A stretch of 64,000 bases of DNA from Natronobacterium gregoryi SP2 (GTDB taxonomy: Archaea > Halobacteriota > Halobacteria > Halobacteriales > Natrialbaceae). Location of the stretch: positions 1,488,001-1,552,000 of the forward strand of contig NC_019792.1 in NCBI RefSeq assembly GCF_000230715.2. The letters run 5' to 3'. Below are positions 52,386 to 61,514 of this stretch, in pieces. Position numbers and translations under genes: made by a program. The notes beneath the pieces are model-generated. The model was not told where the DNA came from and did not search any database. It saw nothing but the letters and a program-made list of their open reading frames with translations. How positions within the stretch are numbered: the stretch's first letter is position 1; every line of letters begins with the position of its first letter.

Positions 52386-53324
52386 ATGCACGATACGATC
52401 CCGGTCGCCGAGGTCATGGTTACCGACGTCGTCACCGCACCACCGGACGCAAACGTCACGCGAGCAGCGACGCTGATGCGCGACGAGAGCGTCAGTTCGG
52501 TGGTCGTCGCTCGAGACGAGATCCCCGTCGGAATCCTCACGGAAGGAGACTTTGCGACGCACCTCTGTGAGCGGGCCGACCTCCGCGACCACGAACTGGC
52601 CGACGTGATGTCCGAACCGCTCGAGACGATCGCACCCGAGACGACCATCGTCGAGGCGGTCGACGTACTTCGGACGGACGACCTCGAACATTTACCGGTC
52701 GTCGACGACGGCGAGCTCGTGGGTATCCTCACAACGACGGAACTGTCCTACTATGTGCCACATCTCGCCAATCAGGCTCGTCACGCGAAGGAAAGCGACG
52801 AAAAAGCGGGGTCGCTACGTCGGCAGGTCCGAACCGACACCCAGTACGAACGCGACGAGTGGGAGTTCGAGTACCGCGGCGACGACGAGGAGACCGTCTC
52901 GGTCGGCGACGTCGCTCGGTTTTCGAAGGTCCTCTCGAGCGAGGATGTCGAGGCGTTTGCGGAGAGCAGCGGAGACACGAATCGGCTCCACCTCGACGGA
53001 GGATACGCCGCCGAGACGCAGTTTGGTGAGCGGATCGTCCACGGTGTGCTCGCGACCGGGTTGATCAGTGCGGCGCTCGCTCGGCTTCCGGGGCTGACGA
53101 TCTATCTCTCCCAGGAGAGTAGTTTCCGTGCGCCGCTGTCGACCGGTGACCGGGCCACCGCGACCTGCGAGATCGTCGAGCGTCTCGGCGACGACCGGTA
53201 CCGGATCGAGACCACGGTCACGGACGGAGACGACGCCGTCGTCCTGGAGGGGGACGCTGTCGTGTTGATCGACGAGTTGCCGCCCGAGCCGTCGGCCGGG
53301 ACGGAGTCGGCGACGACCGACTGA
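52386..53324 (+). CDS. CBS-domain pair fused to a MaoC-like hot-dog dehydratase domain
   Basis: A 312-residue protein; MHDTIPVAEVMVTD at 52386 is the start. Two CBS domains fill 5-125 (VMVTDVVTAPPDANVTRAAT, VGILTEGDF, then LEHLPVVDDGELVGILTTTE). After a linker a hot-dog domain covers about 165-300: DVEAFAESSGDTNRLHLDGG, then GERIVHGVLATGLISAAL, the MaoC hydratase signature. The fusion suggests hydratase activity that responds to adenosine nucleotides. Each half is recognisable; the joint role is inferred. Confidence 0.85.
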   Translation: MHDTIPVAEVMVTDVVTAPPDANVTRAATLMRDESVSSVVVARDEIPVGILTEGDFATHLCERADLRDHELADVMSEPLETIAPETTIVEAVDVLRTDDLEHLPVVDDGELVGILTTTELSYYVPHLANQARHAKESDEKAGSLRRQVRTDTQYERDEWEFEYRGDDEETVSVGDVARFSKVLSSEDVEAFAESSGDTNRLHLDGGYAAETQFGERIVHGVLATGLISAALARLPGLTIYLSQESSFRAPLSTGDRATATCEIVERLGDDRYRIETTVTDGDDAVVLEGDAVVLIDELPPEPSAGTESATTD

Positions 53325-53352
53325 AGAGAGTAAAGAAGAGCGAAACGCCGGC

Positions 53353-54744
53353 TCAGAACGGACCCATTCCGCCCATACCACCGCCGCCACCGCCGCCTTG
53401 CTGTTGCATTTGTTGCATCATGCGTTGCATCTCCTGTTCGGAGCCCATCCCCTGGAACTGCTTGATCGTCTTCTCCATCATCTTGTACTGCTGGAGCAGT
53501 TCTCGGACCTCGTCTTCGCTGGTGCCGGAGCCACGCGCGATGCGTTCGATCTGGCTCGCGCCGATCGCTTTCGGATACTCTTTCTCGGTATCGGTCATCG
53601 AGTCCATGATGACGCTGAAAGTGCGCATCCGCTCCTGGGTGACGTCCATCGCGTCGTCGGGAAGCTGATCTTTGACGCCGCTGCCGAAGCCGGGGATCAT
53701 GTCCATCACCTGGTCGAGCGCCCCCATGTTGTTGACTGCCTCCATCTGCTTTTGCATGTCGTTCAGGGTGAAATTGCCCTGCAGCATGTCCTCGGGGTCC
53801 CAGTCGTCCTCCTCGAGGTCCGTCTGCTCCATCGCCCGTTCGACGCGTTCGGCGAGTTGGCCGAGGTCGCCCATCCCGAGTAGCCGGGAGATGAAGCCGT
53901 CGGGCTCGAAGCGTTCGACGTCTTGGACCTCCTCGCCGGTCCCGAGGAAGGCGATCGAGGAGTCAGTCTGGTCGACTGCGGTGAGCGCGCCACCACCCTT
54001 CGCCGTCCCGTCGAGTTTCGTGATGGCGACGCCGTCAATGCCGATCGACTCGTCGAACTGCTGGGCCTGGTCTTTCGCACCCTGACCGATCGCGGCGTCC
54101 AGTACGAGCAAGGAGGTGTCGGGCTCGACGACGCCCTCGATCTGCTCGATTTCGTCGATCAGGTCGTCCTCGAGGGCGTGGCGGCCAGCCGTGTCCACGA
54201 TGTGGACGTCGGCCTCTTCGGTTTCCTCGAGACCCTGGCGTGCGATTTCGACGGGGTCGTCGGCGTCGGGGTCGCCGTAGAAGTCGACTTCGGCGCGTTC
54301 GGCCATCTCCTGGGCCTGGTCGTAGGCACCGGGCCGGAAGGTGTCGGTCTGGATGACTGCCGGACGCAGCCCCTTCGTCGAGAACCACCAGGCCATCTTC
54401 GCGGCGGAGGTGGTCTTCCCGGACCCCTGCAGGCCCGCAAGCAGGATCGTCTGTTCCTCGAGCGGTAGCTCCGTGGAGTCGCCGATGAGATCGACCAGTT
54501 CCTCGTAGACGATGCTGAGGACGAAGTCTCTCGCGGGCGTGCCGGCGGGTGGCTCTTCTTCCAGTGCACGCGCTTCGATGTTGTCCGAGAGCTCCTGTAC
54601 CAGTGCGATGTCGACGTCGGCGGAGATCAGCGAGCGCTGGATCTCCTTGACGATCTCCTCGACGTCTTCCTCGCTGACTCGTGACTTCCCGCGGAGTGTG
54701 TCGAGCGTTCCCCGCAGGGAGCTTCCGAGATCGTCGAGTACCAT
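53353..54744 (-). CDS. srp54: Signal recognition particle protein SRP54
   Basis: A 463-residue GTPase that binds 7S RNA and signal sequences. The N-G domain has G1 [37 protein letters not shown] and [11 protein letters not shown] methionine-rich M domain follows, ending in a Gly-rich [14 protein letters not shown] tail. It partners FtsY at 41852-43024. Full length. Confidence 0.97.
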   Translation of the reverse strand: MVLDDLGSSLRGTLDTLRGKSRVSEEDVEEIVKEIQRSLISADVDIALVQELSDNIEARALEEEPPAGTPARDFVLSIVYEELVDLIGDSTELPLEEQTILLAGLQGSGKTTSAAKMAWWFSTKGLRPAVIQTDTFRPGAYDQAQEMAERAEVDFYGDPDADDPVEIARQGLEETEEADVHIVDTAGRHALEDDLIDEIEQIEGVVEPDTSLLVLDAAIGQGAKDQAQQFDESIGIDGVAITKLDGTAKGGGALTAVDQTDSSIAFLGTGEEVQDVERFEPDGFISRLLGMGDLGQLAERVERAMEQTDLEEDDWDPEDMLQGNFTLNDMQKQMEAVNNMGALDQVMDMIPGFGSGVKDQLPDDAMDVTQERMRTFSVIMDSMTDTEKEYPKAIGASQIERIARGSGTSEDEVRELLQQYKMMEKTIKQFQGMGSEQEMQRMMQQMQQQGGGGGGGMGGMGPF

Positions 54745-54859
54745 TTACGAGGGATACGGGACGACGGCGTTAAAGGCTTTTTCTACGGCCGACAGGAGAA
54801 GTCGTCGCTCGTTCGGACGCGTCGGAGCGTATTTCACCCGACGGCGACAACGCACGTCT

Positions 54860-55108
54860 ATGAGCGAAGGAGACGTCGAACCCGTCGACTTCGAGGACAT
54901 CGATACCGACCCGACCGAGTACGACGCACTCGCAGATGCAGCGGTGGTGATGCGAGTCAACGAGCACGGCCTCTACATCGTCGACGACGAGGAGACTGCC
55001 GTCTCGAGTCAGGGACAGACGCCCGAGCAGGCCCTCGCGAACCTGGCAGAAGCAGTCGACTCGTACCGGGAGGCAAGCGTCGACGAGACGGGCGACGACT
55101 GGCTGTAG
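54860..55108 (+). CDS. HicB-like small protein
   Basis: An 82-residue acidic protein starting MSEGDVEPVDFEDID. The core VVMRVNEHGLYIVDDEETAV and then GQTPEQALANLAEAVDSYRE matches the HicB antitoxin-like fold (strand, strand, helix). No HicA toxin gene is next to it, so it is an orphan. It lies between srp54 (divergent) and the dehydrogenase gene (57-base gap). Confidence 0.68.
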   Translation: MSEGDVEPVDFEDIDTDPTEYDALADAAVVMRVNEHGLYIVDDEETAVSSQGQTPEQALANLAEAVDSYREASVDETGDDWL

Positions 55109-55165
55109 TGTGGGCCGGCCACAGCACGCGCTCGTTTTACGGCCTCGTCCGTGGTCGCCTCTCGC

Positions 55166-56584
55166 ATGACCGAGTACGACGTCGTCGTCATCGGCGGCGG
55201 ATCGGGTAGCCAGGTCGCGACCGCCGCGGCCGACCGCGGCCTCGGCGCAGCCGTCGTCGAACGCGGGCCGCTCGGCGGTGCCTGTATCACGCGTGGCTGT
55301 ATCCCCTCGAAGGCACTCATCCACCGCGCGGACGTGGTAGAGGAGATTCAGCGTGCAAAGCGAGCAGGAATCGACGCGACGCTCGAGGGCGTCGCCTACG
55401 ACGAGATCACCGACGCGATCTACGACGCCGTCTACGAGAAGGCAGACCGGCAGGCAGAGAGCCTCGAGGAGGCGGAGAACGTCACGCTCTACCGGGGTGA
55501 GGGACGATTCGTCGACGATCGGACGCTCGCGGTCGACGGGAACGACGAGACGCACGAAATCAGCGGCGAACAGCTCGTCGTCGCCGTCGGGAGTCGGCCG
55601 GTGGAGCCGCCGATCGACGGCCTCGAGGATGTCGACTACCTCACCAGCGACGACGCGCTCTACCTCGACGACCGGCCCGACGAACTCGCCATCGTCGGTG
55701 GCGGCTACATCGGGGCGGAACTGGGCTACTTCTTCGGCGCGCTCGGCACCGACGTCTCCATCGTCGGCCGCAGCGACCACCTGATCCCCAGGGAGGACGA
55801 CGAGATACGCAGCCTCGTCACGGGCGCGCTCGCGGAGTACTGCGAGCTGTACACGGGTCACGGGGCGTCGTCAGTGGCAGAGACAGACGGCGATGTACTC
55901 GTCACCGCGGAGCCGAGCGACGACGGCGACGCCGTCGAGATCACCGCCGACGACCTCCTGCTCGCGACCGGGCGCGTCCCGAACACCGACACCCTCGATC
56001 TCGAGACGACGGCCATCGAAACCGACGATTCGGGGTTCGTCGAAACCGACGAACGGCTCGAGACGGCCGTCGACGGCGTCTGGGCGCTGGGCGATGCCGT
56101 CGGTGACGAGCCGTACAAACACGCCGCGGACTACGAGTCGCGGGTGGTGGCGGCGAACGCGCTCGACGCGGACGGGCAGAAAGTGGACTACGACGCCATG
56201 CCACACGCCATTTTCACCTCGCCACAGGTCGCAAGCGTCGGGAAGACGGAGGATGAACTCGAGGCCGGAAATCGCTCTTACGAGTCGGCGACGGTTCCGT
56301 TCGACGTCTCGCCGCTGGGGTCGATCCGAGAGGCCGACGGGCTGGTGAAGGTACTCGCCGCGCCGGACGGGGATATCTTGGGCTGTCACGTCGCCGGGCC
56401 GGAAGCCGCCTCGCTGATCCAAGAGGTCGTCGTCGCGATGGATCGCAGTGGAGGGACCGTCGCGGACGTCGTCGAACCCGTTCACGTCCATCCTGCGCTC
56501 TCGGAGTCGATCTACGCCGCGTTCGACGAACTGGCCGACCGCGAGTTCTCGACGGCTCCGGACTGGCGAGACGGCGGAGATTGA
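55166..56584 (+). CDS. Dihydrolipoyl dehydrogenase-like class I pyridine nucleotide-disulfide oxidoreductase
   Basis: A 472-residue flavoenzyme starting MTEYDVVVIGGGSGSQVATA. The redox-active pair is in GGACITRGCIPSKA (C-x4-C), the NAD site is AIVGGGYIGAELGYFFG, and the FAD end is VDGVWALGDAVGDEPY. The C-terminal HVHPALSESIYAAF has the dimer-interface His and Glu. It could be a lipoamide dehydrogenase or a mercuric-reductase relative; no N-terminal metal domain is present. Confidence 0.9.
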   Translation: MTEYDVVVIGGGSGSQVATAAADRGLGAAVVERGPLGGACITRGCIPSKALIHRADVVEEIQRAKRAGIDATLEGVAYDEITDAIYDAVYEKADRQAESLEEAENVTLYRGEGRFVDDRTLAVDGNDETHEISGEQLVVAVGSRPVEPPIDGLEDVDYLTSDDALYLDDRPDELAIVGGGYIGAELGYFFGALGTDVSIVGRSDHLIPREDDEIRSLVTGALAEYCELYTGHGASSVAETDGDVLVTAEPSDDGDAVEITADDLLLATGRVPNTDTLDLETTAIETDDSGFVETDERLETAVDGVWALGDAVGDEPYKHAADYESRVVAANALDADGQKVDYDAMPHAIFTSPQVASVGKTEDELEAGNRSYESATVPFDVSPLGSIREADGLVKVLAAPDGDILGCHVAGPEAASLIQEVVVAMDRSGGTVADVVEPVHVHPALSESIYAAFDELADREFSTAPDWRDGGD

Positions 56585-56680
56585 TCGAACGCTCTCCGCA
56601 GCGGGCCGGTAACGGTAGTGTTACGTGATTGGTTTCGCGTCCCTGCTACGTTAATACGGCTGCAGTAACATAATGTAACC

Positions 56681-57295
56681 GTGAGCGACGATACTGACGA
56701 CACGACTTCGGACGCATCGGTACTCGTAGTCGGCGGCGGCCCCGCCGGTCTGAGCGCGGCGCTGTTTACCGCGAAAAACGGCCTCGAGACGACTGTCTTC
56801 GACACCGACGAGACGTGGATGCACAAGGCCCACCTGTTCAACTACCTGGGGATCGGCTCGGTCGGTGGCAGCGAGTTCATGGCGACCGCACGCCAGCAGG
56901 TCGACGACTTCGGTGCCGATCGCCGCCAGGGCGAAGAGGTGACGGGTGTCAGCGAGACGGACGACGGGTTTGCCGTCGAGACCGCCGACGGCGGGTACGA
57001 CGCCGACTACGTCATCCTCGCAACGGGTGCGAACCGCGACCTCGCGGCGGAACTGGGCTGTGAGTTCACCGACGAGGACGTCGTCGACGTCGGGGTCGAG
57101 ATGGAGACGAGCGTCGACGACCTCTACGCGACGGGCGCGATGGTTCGCGTCGAAGAGTGGCAGGCTGCGATCGCGGTCGGTGACGGAGCCGCTGCCGCGC
57201 TGAATATCCTCTCGAAAGAGAAGGGCGAACGCTACCACGACTTCGACGTGCCCGCAGACGCCGAACGGGTCTTCGGCGAGCAACTCGCGGAGTAA
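56681..57295 (+). CDS. Thioredoxin-reductase-like FAD oxidoreductase (short form)
   Basis: A 204-residue protein that starts with GTG at 56681. It has an FAD motif VLVVGGGPAGLSAALFTAK and later VILATGANRDLA, and the C-terminal VDDLYATGAM. It lacks the CxxC redox pair and the second NADPH domain of full thioredoxin reductases. Followed two bases later by a VOC gene and then an esterase, so it belongs to a three-gene operon. Confidence 0.82.
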   Translation: MSDDTDDTTSDASVLVVGGGPAGLSAALFTAKNGLETTVFDTDETWMHKAHLFNYLGIGSVGGSEFMATARQQVDDFGADRRQGEEVTGVSETDDGFAVETADGGYDADYVILATGANRDLAAELGCEFTDEDVVDVGVEMETSVDDLYATGAMVRVEEWQAAIAVGDGAAAALNILSKEKGERYHDFDVPADAERVFGEQLAE

Positions 57296-57297
57296 CG

Positions 57298-57930
57298 ATG
57301 TCCGAACCCGACGCAGACGGTGACGAGGTCCCGGTCACGTCCGACCCCCCCGACAGTCCCGTCTACACCACCGGAACCGACCACATCACCATCTGGGGGA
57401 GTAACGCGGCGGACACCATCGCGTTCTACCGCGATCTGCTCGGAATGCCCCTCGTCTTGCGCCAGCCAAATCTGGACGATCCCTCCCAGACGCATCTGTT
57501 CTTCGACACCGGCGACGGCCGCATCCTCACCGTCTTCGTCAGCGACGATCGACCGTCGGCACGCGGCCAGCGCGGCGGCGTCGGCGCGGTCCACCACCTC
57601 TGTTTCAGCGTCGATCCCGAGGAGTACGAGGACGTGATGGCGGCACTCGAGGAGGCGGGACACCAGTACAACGTCTTCGATCGAGGGATCTTCCACTCGA
57701 TCTACACCCAGGACAACAACGGACTGGTGATCGAACTCTCGGCGGACAAGTACGAGATCCCCGACGACCGCCGTGGTGAGGTGCTGGCGAAAGCCCAGCA
57801 ACTCCGTGAGGCGGACGGTGCGGAGTACGCCAAGGACGAACACCTCCGGAACGCCATCGACGAACTCGGCCTCGAAGTCGTCGAACACGACCTGCCCGAT
57901 GCGAGTGCGGGTGTCGGGGGCGTCGAATGA
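57298..57930 (+). CDS. VOC-family (glyoxalase/ring-cleavage-type) protein
   Basis: A 210-residue protein. DHITIWGSNAADTIAFYRDL gives the first metal histidine and FYRDLLGMPL, the second VOC module has GAVHHLCFSV, and the Glu is in LVIELSADKY. The fold binds one divalent metal and acts on catechols, quinones or methylglyoxal adducts. It overlaps the esterase gene by ATGA at 57927-57930. The order of genes is like bacterial mhqO-mhqD. Confidence 0.85.
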   Translation: MSEPDADGDEVPVTSDPPDSPVYTTGTDHITIWGSNAADTIAFYRDLLGMPLVLRQPNLDDPSQTHLFFDTGDGRILTVFVSDDRPSARGQRGGVGAVHHLCFSVDPEEYEDVMAALEEAGHQYNVFDRGIFHSIYTQDNNGLVIELSADKYEIPDDRRGEVLAKAQQLREADGAEYAKDEHLRNAIDELGLEVVEHDLPDASAGVGGVE

Positions 57931-58625
57931 GCCGGCGGGGTCGGAGGGAGGGTCCCGGTTCGGGACACCAGGGCGAGGACCCCCACGGCGACCAGCCGCT
58001 GGTTTCGGCCGGGACGGAACTCGAGGACGCCGAGGCCGCAGTCGTGCTCGTCCACGGTCGCGGTGCGACGGCTCGGAGCATCATCGGGATGGCCGACGAG
58101 ATTCATCAGGCTGGCGTCGCCTTCCTCGCACCCCAGGCAGCCGCAAACACCTGGTATCCGAACTCGTTTCTCGAGCCAGTCGAGCACAACGAGCCTGGTC
58201 GAACGTCGGGCCTGAAAGCAGTCGAGAACGCTATCGGCGAGGCCGACGATGCCGGCATTCCAGCCGAACGCGTACTCGTGCTTGGCTTCTCTCAGGGGGC
58301 CTGTCTCGCAAGCGAGTTCGTCGCGCGTAACCCACGACGGTACGGCGGCCTCGCCGCGCTGAGCGGTGGGCTCATCGGCGACGAACTCGAAGACACCGAG
58401 GCATACGCGAGGGAAGGCAGTCTCGAGGGAACCCCTGCTTTCCTCGGCTGTAGCGACAGCGACCCTCACATCCCCGTTGAACGGGTTCACGAGACTGCCG
58501 ACGTGATCGAGAAGTTGGACGCCGACGTGACGACGCGCATCTACGAGGGGATGGGACACGGCGTGAACCGGGACGAGCTGGCCGCCGTCTCGGAGCTGGT
58601 CGCCAGTCTGCTCGAGGACGAGTAA
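57927..58625 (+). CDS. Phospholipase/carboxylesterase-type alpha/beta hydrolase
   Basis: A 232-residue serine hydrolase. The nucleophile is Ser in VLGFSQGACLAS, the Asp is in GCSDSDPHIP and the His in GMGHGVNRDEL. It belongs to the family of acyl-thioester and small-ester hydrolases and bacterial MhqD. It is the last gene of the flavoprotein-VOC-esterase operon, suggesting cleanup of electrophiles or quinones. Confidence 0.87.
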   Translation: MSRRGRREGPGSGHQGEDPHGDQPLVSAGTELEDAEAAVVLVHGRGATARSIIGMADEIHQAGVAFLAPQAAANTWYPNSFLEPVEHNEPGRTSGLKAVENAIGEADDAGIPAERVLVLGFSQGACLASEFVARNPRRYGGLAALSGGLIGDELEDTEAYAREGSLEGTPAFLGCSDSDPHIPVERVHETADVIEKLDADVTTRIYEGMGHGVNRDELAAVSELVASLLEDE

Positions 58626-58655
58626 CCGGCCAATCCGGTTCGACAGCCGTGACAG

Positions 58656-58934
58656 CTACGACAGCAACCGCTCGTGGAAGGAGGGGACGAGGTCGAACGC
58701 CGCGGCGGCGAGCACCAGACCGAGACCGAGAACGGTTCCGGCCGAGACGTACCCGAGGGTCGACGAGGCGGTAGCAAGCGCCTGGGTACCGGCCCAGACG
58801 AATACGAGTCCCAGACCGAGAAGAACGATCGTGGCGAACACGTCGAGCAGTGCGTCTTTGATCCCTTCTCGAACCGCCAGGTAAATATCGTCCTGGCCGA
58901 GTTCGGTTGTCCCGTCGCCTGTATTCGACTCCAT
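58656..58934 (-). CDS. Small membrane protein with two or three helices
   Basis: A 92-residue protein starting MESNTGDGTTELG. Two hydrophobic segments are seen at 33-57 (VFATIVLLGLGLVFVWAG) and 63-83 (YVSAGTVLGLGLVLAAAAF). No family recognised. It converges with the esterase gene 30 bases away. Confidence 0.62.
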   Translation of the reverse strand: MESNTGDGTTELGQDDIYLAVREGIKDALLDVFATIVLLGLGLVFVWAGTQALATASSTLGYVSAGTVLGLGLVLAAAAFDLVPSFHERLLS

Positions 58935-59002
58935 ACGATCGACCAACACGCATCAATTTAAAAACACGTCGTTCGGCAACAGTCGACGTTGCTCGAACCC
59001 AC

Positions 59003-60397
59003 CTACACCAGCGGCTCGACCAGTTGCTCGCCCGCCTCGAGCAGCTCTTCGACTCGCTTTTCGTCCGTCGCCTCTGCATAGACCCGCAAGACGGGTTCGG
59101 TGCCGCTCGGGCGGACGAGCAGCCACGAGCCGTCGGAAAGCAGGAGTTTGAACCCGTCGTCGGTGTTGACGGTTTCGACCTCCGTTCCGGCGACGGCGTC
59201 GGGAATCCCGTCGTCCAGATCGTCGATCACGCGCGCCTTCTCGTGATCGGGGCAGGCGACGCTTACCTTGTCCTGGACGACCGTGCCGTGGTCCTCGAGC
59301 AGGCGATCGACGCGCTCGTCGAGGGGTTCTTCGGCGTGCATCGCGGCCGCAAGCAGGGCCATCAGGACGCCGTCTTTCTCGCGGACGTGGCCGCGGATCG
59401 TGAACCCGCCCGACTCTTCGCCGCCGACCAGGGCGTCGCCGTCGGCCATCGCCTCGGCGACCCACTTGAAGCCGACCGGCACCTCCCGGACCGACTCGCC
59501 GTGGGCCTCGGCGATCCGGTCGATCAGGTACGTCGTCGAGACGGTCCGGATCGCGGGTCCGTCGGCGTCCTCGAGCAGGTAGTCGTACAGCGCGGCGAAA
59601 AAGCGGTTTTCGTCGAGGTAGCCTCGCTCTGGCGTGACGACGGCGATGCGATCGGCGTCGCCGTCGTTGGCGATCCCCAGGTCCGCGTCGCCGTCTGTCA
59701 CGCGGTCGATCAGCTCCTCGAGGTTCGCCGGCGCTGGCTCGGGCGCGCCGCCGCCGAACTCGGGGTCGCGATCACAGCGCAGACGCTCGACCGCGAGACC
59801 GGCCCGCTCGAGGACGGCGTCGGTCGTCCCGCGGCCGCTGCCGTGCATGGCGTCGTAGGCGACGGTGAGTTCGTCGTCGGCGATCTCGTCGCTGCCTGTA
59901 ACGGATGCGACACGCTCGAGGACAGCGTCGGCGTGTGGCGTCGCGAGGTCGACCTCGCGGACAGTGCCGTGTTCGTCTTCCGGGAGCGGGTCGGGTTCGG
60001 CGAGCCGATCGGCGATGGCGTCGGTCACCTCGGGCAGCGCCGGCGCGCCGTCCCCGGGAATGAACTTCACGCCGTTGTACTCCGGCGGGTTGTGCGAGGC
60101 CGTGATCGCGAGCCCGCCCGCGAGGTCGCGTTCGACGATCGCGTGCGCGATAAGCGGCGTCGGCCGGTCGCGGTCGGGAACCAGGACGTCGAACCCGTTC
60201 GCACACAGCACGCGGGCGAGTTCCTCTGCGAAGCCGCGAGAGGTCTCTCTGGCGTCGTAGCCGATGACGACGTCCTCCTCGAGTCCCTCGTCGGCGAGGT
60301 ACGTCGCCACCGCCTGCCCCACCATCCGAACCCGTGGGGTTGTAAACTCCTCCAAGGTCGCCCGCCAGCCGTCGGTACCGAAACTAATCGTCTCCAT
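59003..60397 (-). CDS. Phosphohexomutase (phosphomannomutase/phosphoglucomutase family)
   Basis: A 464-residue enzyme of the alpha-D-phosphohexomutase superfamily that moves phosphate between C6 and C1 of hexoses or aminosugars. The phosphoserine loop is AITASHNPPEYNG near 97, the metal loop is ANDGDADRIA near 243, the sugar loop is GGEESGGF near 325, and the phosphate loop is VRPSGTEPVLR near 425. Start METISFGTDGWRA. The exact sugar (mannose, glucose or glucosamine) cannot be fixed; archaea use related enzymes for glycan precursors. Confidence 0.92.
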   Translation of the reverse strand: METISFGTDGWRATLEEFTTPRVRMVGQAVATYLADEGLEEDVVIGYDARETSRGFAEELARVLCANGFDVLVPDRDRPTPLIAHAIVERDLAGGLAITASHNPPEYNGVKFIPGDGAPALPEVTDAIADRLAEPDPLPEDEHGTVREVDLATPHADAVLERVASVTGSDEIADDELTVAYDAMHGSGRGTTDAVLERAGLAVERLRCDRDPEFGGGAPEPAPANLEELIDRVTDGDADLGIANDGDADRIAVVTPERGYLDENRFFAALYDYLLEDADGPAIRTVSTTYLIDRIAEAHGESVREVPVGFKWVAEAMADGDALVGGEESGGFTIRGHVREKDGVLMALLAAAMHAEEPLDERVDRLLEDHGTVVQDKVSVACPDHEKARVIDDLDDGIPDAVAGTEVETVNTDDGFKLLLSDGSWLLVRPSGTEPVLRVYAEATDEKRVEELLEAGEQLVEPLV

Positions 60398-60447
60398 ACG
60401 CATTCGCTTCACGTCAGTGGGCAAAAATGCGACGCCGTACGTTCTTA

Positions 60448-60527
60448 TACGGAAGGCTGTACCGATGTACCGGTGCGACCACAGGAGGGCTCGCGGGCGC
60501 GCCGGAACTGGCTGACAGCAAACCGTA
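60448..60527. repeat. Dispersed hairpin element, copy 6 (80 bp)
   Basis: Runs from TACGGAAGGCTGTACCGATG to GCTGACAGCAAACCGTA, with the GCTCGCGGGCGCGCCGG core. Flanking direct repeat TTA at 60445-60447 and 60528-60530. It lies in the gap upstream of the phosphohexomutase gene. Confidence 0.85.
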
Positions 60528-60866
60528 TTAGTCGTCGGCCTTGCGAAGCGACCAGACCTGAATCGAGTAACCGTCCGAGAGCGGTTCATCGGTGAAACCG
60601 ACAGTTACCGAAGCAGGCTCAACGGGGGAGTGGCGTGCTCGAGAACGGCGTCGGCGTGTGGGTGTGGGATCGCGAGGTGGTCCTCTTCGGCGGACACGAG
60701 CGATCCGTCTCGTCTAGACCGTCCTCGGCCATCGGGACGGGGACTCGAGTTAGCGGGAACGTCCCGGTGAGACGGTGGCGACGGCGGTATCCGGGCCAGT
60801 TCGACGCTCCCGGCTGACTCGAGCCCAGACGACGGAGCTTTCAGAATCGAAGTGGTACGTTCGACC
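60528..60866. other. Gene-free stretch before the FMN reductase
   Basis: About 340 bases with no intact gene. On the minus strand about 60640-60690 translates EEDHLAIPHPHADAVLEHA, similar to DLATPHADAVLERVA inside the phosphohexomutase; this may be a broken duplicate of that gene. Confidence 0.45.
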
Positions 60867-61457
60867 ATGACGAAGACGCCGACGGTGGTTGCCGTCTCCG
60901 GGAGCCTCCGTGCCGAGAGCTACACTCGAACCGCCCTCCAGTACGTCCTCGGGGCCGCAGCCGAGGCAGGTGCAGAAACGACGCTGCTCGACCTGCGCGA
61001 GTACGACCTCCCCGTCTACGATCCCGACGTCGACGAGCAGGGCGATGGCCGCGAGGTAAAGCGGCTGGTCCGCGAGGCCGACGCCCTCGCGCTCGGCACG
61101 CCGGTCTACCACAGCTCTTACTCGGGCGCACTGAAGAACGTCCACGACTACTGTGGGTGGGACGAGTACGAGGACACCACCGTCGGACTGCTCGCAACCG
61201 CCGGCGGCGACAGCTACGGCTCGACGCTCGAACACCTCCGTATGACGGTTCGGGGCGTCCACGGCTGGGTGCTCCCCCACCAAGTCGGAATCCGCAACGC
61301 CTCAAGTCGCTTCGTCGACGAGTCGGACGCGATCGACGGCCGGGCGTTCGAGGAGGACGATCTGCAGGAACGCGTCGAGAAGCTTGGTCAGATGCTCGTG
61401 GAGTATGCGTTCATCGAACCCGACGTGAGCACGCCTCGAGCGGAAGCCGACGACTGA
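60867..61457 (+). CDS. NADPH-dependent FMN reductase-like protein
   Basis: A 196-residue flavodoxin-fold protein. The FMN phosphate loop is AVSGSLRAESYTRT, and the flavin-ring segment is LGTPVYHSSYSGALKN, followed by LLATAGGDSYGSTLEHL. These match NADPH-dependent FMN reductases. It could reduce FMN or quinones. MTKTPTVVAVSG is the start. Confidence 0.88.
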   Translation: MTKTPTVVAVSGSLRAESYTRTALQYVLGAAAEAGAETTLLDLREYDLPVYDPDVDEQGDGREVKRLVREADALALGTPVYHSSYSGALKNVHDYCGWDEYEDTTVGLLATAGGDSYGSTLEHLRMTVRGVHGWVLPHQVGIRNASSRFVDESDAIDGRAFEEDDLQERVEKLGQMLVEYAFIEPDVSTPRAEADD

Positions 61458-61514
61458 GTCGACGAGCGATACGAAGTATGGCAATGTTTTGTCAGAAAGG
61501 CTGGGTTTTCTCCC

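Noticed and set aside
54860-55108. A complete HicAB toxin-antitoxin pair
   Set aside because: Only a HicB-like protein is present; neither neighbouring gene encodes a HicA-like toxin.
56652-56680. An eighth hairpin element before the flavoprotein gene
   Set aside because: Only the left TACGG...CAGTAACA resemblance is seen. There is no inner stem and no right end.
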